A stretch of 64,000 nucleotides of DNA from Bdellovibrionales bacterium. Lineage in GTDB: Bacteria; Bdellovibrionota; Bdellovibrionia; Bdellovibrionales; UBA1609. Of this stretch, positions 59,442 through 64,000 are shown one piece after another; the stretch's first letter is position 1; the number at the start of each line of letters is the position of its first letter. The stretch is taken from positions 705,337 through 769,336 of the forward strand of contig JAHBUX010000001.1 in the NCBI GenBank assembly GCA_019637855.1, read 5' to 3'. Below the pieces are notes generated by a model. It did no database searches. It was not told the origin of the DNA and worked only from the letters and a program-made list of their open reading frames with translations. The translations under genes and the position numbers were made by a program.

Positions 59442-61163
59442 TTAAGTCAGCAGGTGCTTGGGCATGCCTTTCGGAATCGCACTCAGAAGCTTCTTGGTGT
59501 ACTCGTGCTGAGGATTTTCGTAAATGCCGACGGCATCGTTCATCTCAACGACTTTGCCGTTGTACATCACAGCCACTTCATCGGAGATGAACTTCACCAC
59601 CGCCAAATCGTGCGAAATGAAAACATAAGTTAAGCCCATCTCGTCTTGCAGATCGAGCAGCAGATTCAGAATCTGCGCTTGGATCGACACGTCGAGAGCG
59701 GAAACCGACTCGTCACAAATAATAAACTCTGGCTTCACTGCCAATGCGCGGGCAATACAAATGCGCTGACGTTGACCGCCCGAGAATTCATGCGGATAGC
59801 GGTTCAGCATGTTGTTATCCAAACCGACTTTCTTCATCAACTGGCCGGCCATTTCCAAACGCTCTTGGCGATTGGCGCCCAAGCCGTGAATAATCATTGG
59901 CTCCATCAACGCTGCGCCTACGGTCATACGCGGATTCAGAGAAGCGTAAGGATCTTGGAAAATGATCTGCATCTTGCGGCGCATGGCACGCATAGATTCG
60001 CGGTCCAAAGTGGTGATGTCAGTGCCGTTGTAAATGATCTTGCCGCTGGTCGGCTCCACCAAACGCAAAATCGTGCGACCTAAAGTGGTTTTGCCGCAAC
60101 CGGATTCACCCACCAGGCCCAAAGTGCGCCCTTTGCGCACGTTTAAGCTGACGTCATCCACCGCTTTCACCCAGCTCTTCACGCCGCCAAAGAAACCTTT
60201 TTGCAGCGGGAAGTGTTTCTTCACGTTCTCAATCTGCAGCAGCACCGGCTGATTGTCGGAAACGGCGCGGGTTTGCTTTTGCTGTTTCAGAATTTCAACG
60301 TTGAAGGATTTCTCTTTACCGTCCGGAGTCATGAAATCGCTGACCACCGGGAGGCGTCGCGGATTGCGATCGAGCGACGGGCGGCAAGCCAGAAGTCCCT
60401 TAGTGTAGGGATGTTGCGGCTTTGTGAAGATGGTGGCGGTGTCGCCTTTCTCCACGATATCTCCGCGGTACATCACTACCACTTCGTCGGCGATGTCGGC
60501 GATGACGCCCAGGTCGTGAGTGATGAACAGAATCGACATCTGGTACTTCTTCTGTAGGTCAGCCAGTAGATCCAGAATCTGCTTTTGAATGGTCACATCG
60601 AGAGCAGTGGTCGGTTCGTCGGCAATCAAAACATCCGGTTCACAAGCGATGGCCATTGCGATCATCACACGCTGACGCTGACCACCCGACATTTCATGCG
60701 GGTAGGACTTGATGCGCTCTTTGGGGTTAGGGATACCCACTTGAGTCAGCAGATCGAGAGCTTTGTCCCATGCCGCTTGTTTGGACATCTTCTGGTGCAA
60801 CATAAGAGTTTCCGAGATCTGATCGCCAACGGTGAAGACCGGGTTCAGCGAAGTCATCGGTTCTTGAAAGATCATCGAGATATTGGCGCCCCGGATCGAG
60901 CGCATTTCGGATTCGGTCTGCTTCAGCAGGTCCTTACCGTTGTAGATGATTTGTCCGTTGGTTACGCGGCCCGGAGGATTGGGGATCAAACGCATAACGG
61001 CTAGTGAAGTGACGCTCTTGCCGGAGCCAGATTCACCCACCAAACCGACGGTTTTGCCGCGCGGAATATCGAACGAGATTTTCTTCACCGCATTTACGGT
61101 GCCTTCGTCGGTGCGAAACTCGACGGCGAGATCGCGAACCTGAATGATGGATGAAGATGACAT
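59442..61163 (-). CDS. Dual ATP-binding protein of a peptide ABC importer (YejF/DppDF type)
   Basis: A 573-residue protein with two complete ABC domains. First: Walker A G-E-S-G-S-G-K-S (about 40-47), signature M-S-G-G-Q-R-Q-R-V, Walker B L-I-A-D-E-P-T. Second (from about 305): [18 protein letters not shown] and I-I-C-D-E-S-V-S. Each ends in the oligopeptide-transporter C-terminal region with H-P-Y-T-K and H-E-Y-T-K. The second Walker B has Ser-Val after E rather than Pro-Thr. GGAG precedes the ATG; the permease gene ends 12 bases upstream. Could also power the ATPase-less YejABE set at 35433. Confidence 0.95.
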   Translation of the reverse strand: MSSSSIIQVRDLAVEFRTDEGTVNAVKKISFDIPRGKTVGLVGESGSGKSVTSLAVMRLIPNPPGRVTNGQIIYNGKDLLKQTESEMRSIRGANISMIFQEPMTSLNPVFTVGDQISETLMLHQKMSKQAAWDKALDLLTQVGIPNPKERIKSYPHEMSGGQRQRVMIAMAIACEPDVLIADEPTTALDVTIQKQILDLLADLQKKYQMSILFITHDLGVIADIADEVVVMYRGDIVEKGDTATIFTKPQHPYTKGLLACRPSLDRNPRRLPVVSDFMTPDGKEKSFNVEILKQQKQTRAVSDNQPVLLQIENVKKHFPLQKGFFGGVKSWVKAVDDVSLNVRKGRTLGLVGESGCGKTTLGRTILRLVEPTSGKIIYNGTDITTLDRESMRAMRRKMQIIFQDPYASLNPRMTVGAALMEPMIIHGLGANRQERLEMAGQLMKKVGLDNNMLNRYPHEFSGGQRQRICIARALAVKPEFIICDESVSALDVSIQAQILNLLLDLQDEMGLTYVFISHDLAVVKFISDEVAVMYNGKVVEMNDAVGIYENPQHEYTKKLLSAIPKGMPKHLLT

Positions 61164-61175
61164 GCTTTTTATCTC

Positions 61176-62048
61176 CTATCGATTCTTCAACTTGGGATCC
61201 AAAGCGTCCCGCAGAGCGTCGTTGAAGAGGGTAAACGCTAGCACTAAGAAAAACATAAATAAAGTCGCGGCCGCTAAGCCCCACCAAACTTCACGGAACA
61301 GCTCCAGTTTGGCGTCACTGATCATCATGCCCCAGCTGGGTGTCCCGGGTGCCACGCCCATGCCGAGGTAGCTCAAGATCACTTCACTTTTAATGGCGGT
61401 CACAAAGCCCAAGCTGAAGTTGATCAGAACCAGGTGGAAGGTGTTGGGCAGGATATGGATAAAGATGCGGCGCAGATGACCAGCACCGAGGGCAGTGGCG
61501 CCTTGCACATATTCACGTTCGCGGTGCTTCATAAATTCGCTGCGAATCACCCGACAGAAGCGAATCCAGCTGGTCAGTCCAATGGCTAAGCAAAGCGTGT
61601 TCAGTCCGGGCCCCATCACGAAAGAAAACGCAACCACTAGTAGAATGTAAGGAATGGTATCCACTGTGGTGTAGAGCCAAACGATCAGATCGTCGATCTT
61701 ACCGCCGAAATACCCAGCCAAGGCGCCGAGGATGGTGCCGATGGCCACGGCCAGTGCGGCTCCGAAAAATCCCACGATCAAAGAAGTAATGGTGCCATGA
61801 GCGGCGCGCGCCATCACGTCGCGACCGAACAGGTCGGTTCCCATCCAGTGTTCGGCGCTGGGTGGCTGGTAGGCCTGTGCGTTGTCGGTGACATTGTAGT
61901 CGGTAAAGATGACGCCGGTGGCGCATAGCAAAGACATGAGTAGGTAAAGCGCGATGATAGTGAAGCAAACCATAGCTAAAGGATCACGGCGCAAACGCAA
62001 GACAGCATCCGCCCACAGACTGCGTCCTTTGTTAGCGATGCTCACCAT
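61176..62048 (-). CDS. Peptide ABC transporter permease, DppC type
   Basis: A 290-residue membrane permease with an N-terminal helix after a short basic leader, H-W-M-G-T-D-L-F-G-R-D-V-M (about 66-78) as in DppC/OppC, and five more helices. The ATPase-docking loop reads Y-V-Q-G-A-T-A-L-G-A followed by H-I-L-P-N. Ends A-L-R-D-A-L-D-P-K. The start overlaps the DppB-type stop by one base (TGATG). Confidence 0.95.
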   Translation of the reverse strand: MVSIANKGRSLWADAVLRLRRDPLAMVCFTIIALYLLMSLLCATGVIFTDYNVTDNAQAYQPPSAEHWMGTDLFGRDVMARAAHGTITSLIVGFFGAALAVAIGTILGALAGYFGGKIDDLIVWLYTTVDTIPYILLVVAFSFVMGPGLNTLCLAIGLTSWIRFCRVIRSEFMKHREREYVQGATALGAGHLRRIFIHILPNTFHLVLINFSLGFVTAIKSEVILSYLGMGVAPGTPSWGMMISDAKLELFREVWWGLAAATLFMFFLVLAFTLFNDALRDALDPKLKNR

Positions 62049-62983
62049 CAGCTCAACCTAATCTTGGGATCGACCAGTGCATACAACACATCACTGATCA
62101 GTTGAAAGACCATGTAGGAGATCGCGCCGATCAGCACCATGGCCTTAATCACCGGAAAGTCGGCCTCTTGAATGGCTTGGTAAATCAGACCGCCAAGACC
62201 GGGAATGCCGAAGAAGGACTCAATCAGGAGCGAGCCGGTGATCAAAAACGGAATTTGCAAAACCACGGCTGTGATAATCGGGACCATACCGTTTTTCAGC
62301 ACGTGTTTGAGCAGGATCTTTGCATTCGAAAGACCCTTCGAACGGGCGGTGCGCACATAGTCTTGAAACATCTCTTCTACAAATACCGTCCGGAAAAACA
62401 AAATGTCAGCGCCCAAAGACAGCGACACCATAATCAAAATGGGTAAAGTGGCGTACTGCCAGCGCCCGTCCCAGCTGGGGTCCCAGCCCGACACTGGAAA
62501 CCATCCTAGCTTGTAAGCCAAAAAATACTGCCCGGCGAGAACGTAAACCACCGAGCTGATGGAAATCAGCCCCAGGCAAGTCACCATCGTGCCTTTGTCG
62601 ATGGCTGTATTGCGCTTGGCCGCCAGTAGAAGCGAAAACGGGATCGTGATCAGCAACGAAAGCACAAAGGCCGGGAACGTCACACTCAAAGAGGGCCCGA
62701 TGCCAGCCCAAATCAGGCCCGAGATCTCTTGGCGCGAGGACCACGAACGACCGAAGTCGAAGGTGGCCAACTGCTTCACCATGTGCAGGTACTGTTCGAG
62801 AAGGGGTTTATCTAAACCCATCTGTTCGCGGATCTGCGCCAGACGTTCAGGTGTCGCATAACGGCCCGCCGCCTGCGCAGCCGGATCACCACCGGCAACG
62901 TTGAACAGCAGAAAGGTGACGAGCGTGATCCCGAACAGAATGGGGATCATATACAGCATCCGTCGCGCGACGTATCTCCACAT
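62048..62983 (-). CDS. Peptide ABC transporter permease, DppB type
   Basis: A 311-residue permease starting with W-R-Y-V-A-R-R-M-L-Y-M-I-P-I-L-F-G-I-T and containing the docking loop D-Y-V-R-T-A-R-S-K-G-L; ends V-D-P-K-I-R-L-S. Six transmembrane helices are expected. Its start overlaps the binding-protein stop by one base (TAATG). It forms a coupled SBP-B-C-ATPase operon. Confidence 0.95.
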   Translation of the reverse strand: MWRYVARRMLYMIPILFGITLVTFLLFNVAGGDPAAQAAGRYATPERLAQIREQMGLDKPLLEQYLHMVKQLATFDFGRSWSSRQEISGLIWAGIGPSLSVTFPAFVLSLLITIPFSLLLAAKRNTAIDKGTMVTCLGLISISSVVYVLAGQYFLAYKLGWFPVSGWDPSWDGRWQYATLPILIMVSLSLGADILFFRTVFVEEMFQDYVRTARSKGLSNAKILLKHVLKNGMVPIITAVVLQIPFLITGSLLIESFFGIPGLGGLIYQAIQEADFPVIKAMVLIGAISYMVFQLISDVLYALVDPKIRLS

Positions 62984-64000
62984 TACAGTTTCGCCTTGAG
63001 CTCAGCCTTCTTGGCTTGATCGACGCGAATGTATTTGTAGCTGTTGCGAATAATATCATGGCGTTTCAAGTTGTTGATCCAGCCCTGATAGATGATGTCG
63101 TTTAAACGGTGTACTGTAGGAATCCAAGGCACGTCTTTGACGAACTGATCGCGCATCTTATGAAAAAGAGCGATGCGTGCAGGGCCGGGCGGGATTTTCT
63201 CCGACTGCTCAAACAAGGCGTCGAACTCTTTGCTGTTGTAGTTGGAGTTGTTGGGGCCCGGTGCGGCGCTCTTGCTATACAAGGTCTGCAGCATATTGCC
63301 CTGATCGGGATAGTCCGCGACCCACGCGATGCCGAACATCTGCGCCTTCTTCTGGTTCAGGCGCTCAATAAACTGGGGCCACGAGCTCGAGATGATGTTC
63401 ACCTGCACGCCAATCTTTTGAAACTGCTGCTGCACGTACTCGCCCATCTGACGATCGGTCGAGCTGCCCGAGATATTGTACTCGATCGCAGGCAAACCTT
63501 TGCCTTCAGGGTAGCCGGCCTTTTTCAGGTGCTCTTTGGCTTTCTCGACATTGAACTCTTTCCACGGATTCACGAACTTCGCATCGTAACCGTCGATGTC
63601 GGGAGAAAGCGGTGACATCGCGATGGTGGCGCGGTCGTTATAAAACTTTTTGCGCGCCGTCTGGCCATCGTAAGCCAGGGACAAAGCGCGACGCAGCTCC
63701 AGGTTTTTGCCCAAGAGCGGATCAGCCATATTGAAGCCGATATAAACGACCTCGAGTGATGGAAAGGTCCATAGCTTCATACCCTTCGACACCATTTCGG
63801 GTTTCAACTTGCCATCGGTGATGGTGTTGTCGAAGTTGTCCTTAGGAATTCCGCCGAAATCCAAAGCGCCTTTCATCAGGTTCAGCCAGCGTGGCTGAGC
63901 TTCGGGGATTTCGTGGAACACAAGCTTATCGGCAAAGGGGAGCGGCTTTCCAGCATCGGCCAACAAACCGGCCTCTTGATCGCCCGGCGCGCCTTCATTC
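62983..64000 (-). CDS. Peptide-binding protein of ABC importer, 3' part (truncated by window edge)
   Basis: The C-terminal about 338 residues of a family 5 solute-binding protein; the frame stays open to the window end, so the start and signal peptide lie outside. Motifs: L-R-R-A-L-S-L-A-Y-D (about 90-100 of the visible part), A-K-E-H-L-K-K-A-G-Y-P-E-G, W-V-A-D-Y-P-D-Q-G and N-Y-N-S-K-E-F-D-A-L-F. This is the binding subunit of the importer encoded downstream. Gly-Pro-rich loops and the W-P-Q-F-I-E-R stretch suit a DppA/OppA-type protein. Confidence 0.94.
   Translation of the reverse strand, partial: NEGAPGDQEAGLLADAGKPLPFADKLVFHEIPEAQPRWLNLMKGALDFGGIPKDNFDNTITDGKLKPEMVSKGMKLWTFPSLEVVYIGFNMADPLLGKNLELRRALSLAYDGQTARKKFYNDRATIAMSPLSPDIDGYDAKFVNPWKEFNVEKAKEHLKKAGYPEGKGLPAIEYNISGSSTDRQMGEYVQQQFQKIGVQVNIISSSWPQFIERLNQKKAQMFGIAWVADYPDQGNMLQTLYSKSAAPGPNNSNYNSKEFDALFEQSEKIPPGPARIALFHKMRDQFVKDVPWIPTVHRLNDIIYQGWINNLKRHDIIRNSYKYIRVDQAKKAELKAKL

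Noticed and set aside
1-64000. CRISPR arrays, tRNA, rRNA, insertion sequences, prophage genes
   Set aside because: None found on reading both strands; all gaps but one are shorter than 300 bases and lack the signatures.

Overview
The window reads as a gene-dense chromosomal segment of a Gram-negative, Bdellovibrio-like bacterium (Bdellovibrionota, formerly Deltaproteobacteria). This is an inference. It rests on an MglA-type GTPase in a recR operon, LPS heptose synthesis (HldD), lipoproteins and a beta-barrel-like protein, many stand-alone response regulators, an aromatic amino acid hydroxylase with HPPD and homogentisate dioxygenase, and several peptide-uptake systems that would suit a predator or protein-eater. 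I found no rRNA, tRNA, CRISPR array, transposase or phage gene. Genes are tightly packed and many start/stop codons overlap (ATGA, TGATG, TTGA, GTGA).

Layout. 53-5012 (minus): SRP RNA (ffs), dnaX, ybaB, recR, mglA, nadA and a phosphopantetheinyl transferase. 5161-6924: SrkA-type kinase and a YgjP-type metallopeptidase, divergent. 6927-11587 (minus): a coupled CoA-precursor operon panG-panB-panC-coaBC-coaX-panD, in which a DUF2520-type reductase probably supplies the ketopantoate reductase step. 11706-14280: an anchored hypothetical protein, an HAD-IG 5'-nucleotidase and a rhodanese. 14401-17703 (plus): HPPD, homogentisate dioxygenase and ribD. 17772-25237 (plus): a six-gene signalling cassette (HAMP-SpoIIE phosphatase, GHKL ATPase, STAS protein, CheA-like PAS/HPt kinase, CheY-like receiver, receiver-PATAN-helical effector). 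It joins partner switching to a phosphorelay and is the best candidate for an undescribed system.

25181-32333 (minus): TrmJ, aromatic amino acid hydroxylase, HldD, then an operon of peroxiredoxin, ATP-grasp-like protein and a divergent SelO-type pseudokinase. 32418-34263 (plus): exonuclease III, an SH3 protein and a DksA-like protein with a broken zinc finger. 34265-46394: polyamine enzymes (agmatinase, SpeA, deoxyhypusine-synthase-like) around a YejABE-type peptide transporter without an ATPase gene, an ArsC/Spx-like protein, a Pro/Gln-rich secreted protein and a 50-residue membrane peptide; leuS heads the speA operon. 46474-53126: oligopeptidase B, a diguanylate cyclase response regulator, a perfect 67-nt palindrome, a possible YcaO remnant, a lone peptide-binding protein and gamma-glutamyltranspeptidase. 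53203-59417: TrmB, a large lipoprotein, ferredoxin, SDR, thioredoxin reductase plus a receiver protein, an outer-membrane-like protein and a nucleotidyltransferase. 59442-64000 (minus): a complete peptide ABC transporter whose binding-protein gene runs off the window.

How the parts could work together (inference): peptidases and peptide importers deliver amino acids; phenylalanine and tyrosine are degraded through homogentisate; arginine feeds polyamines; aspartate and ketoisovalerate feed pantothenate and CoA; c-di-GMP, MglA and the partner-switch/phosphorelay cassette would set behaviour. Only one stretch above 300 bases lacks a convincing gene (49549-49882), and it holds the palindrome and the YcaO-like fragment.
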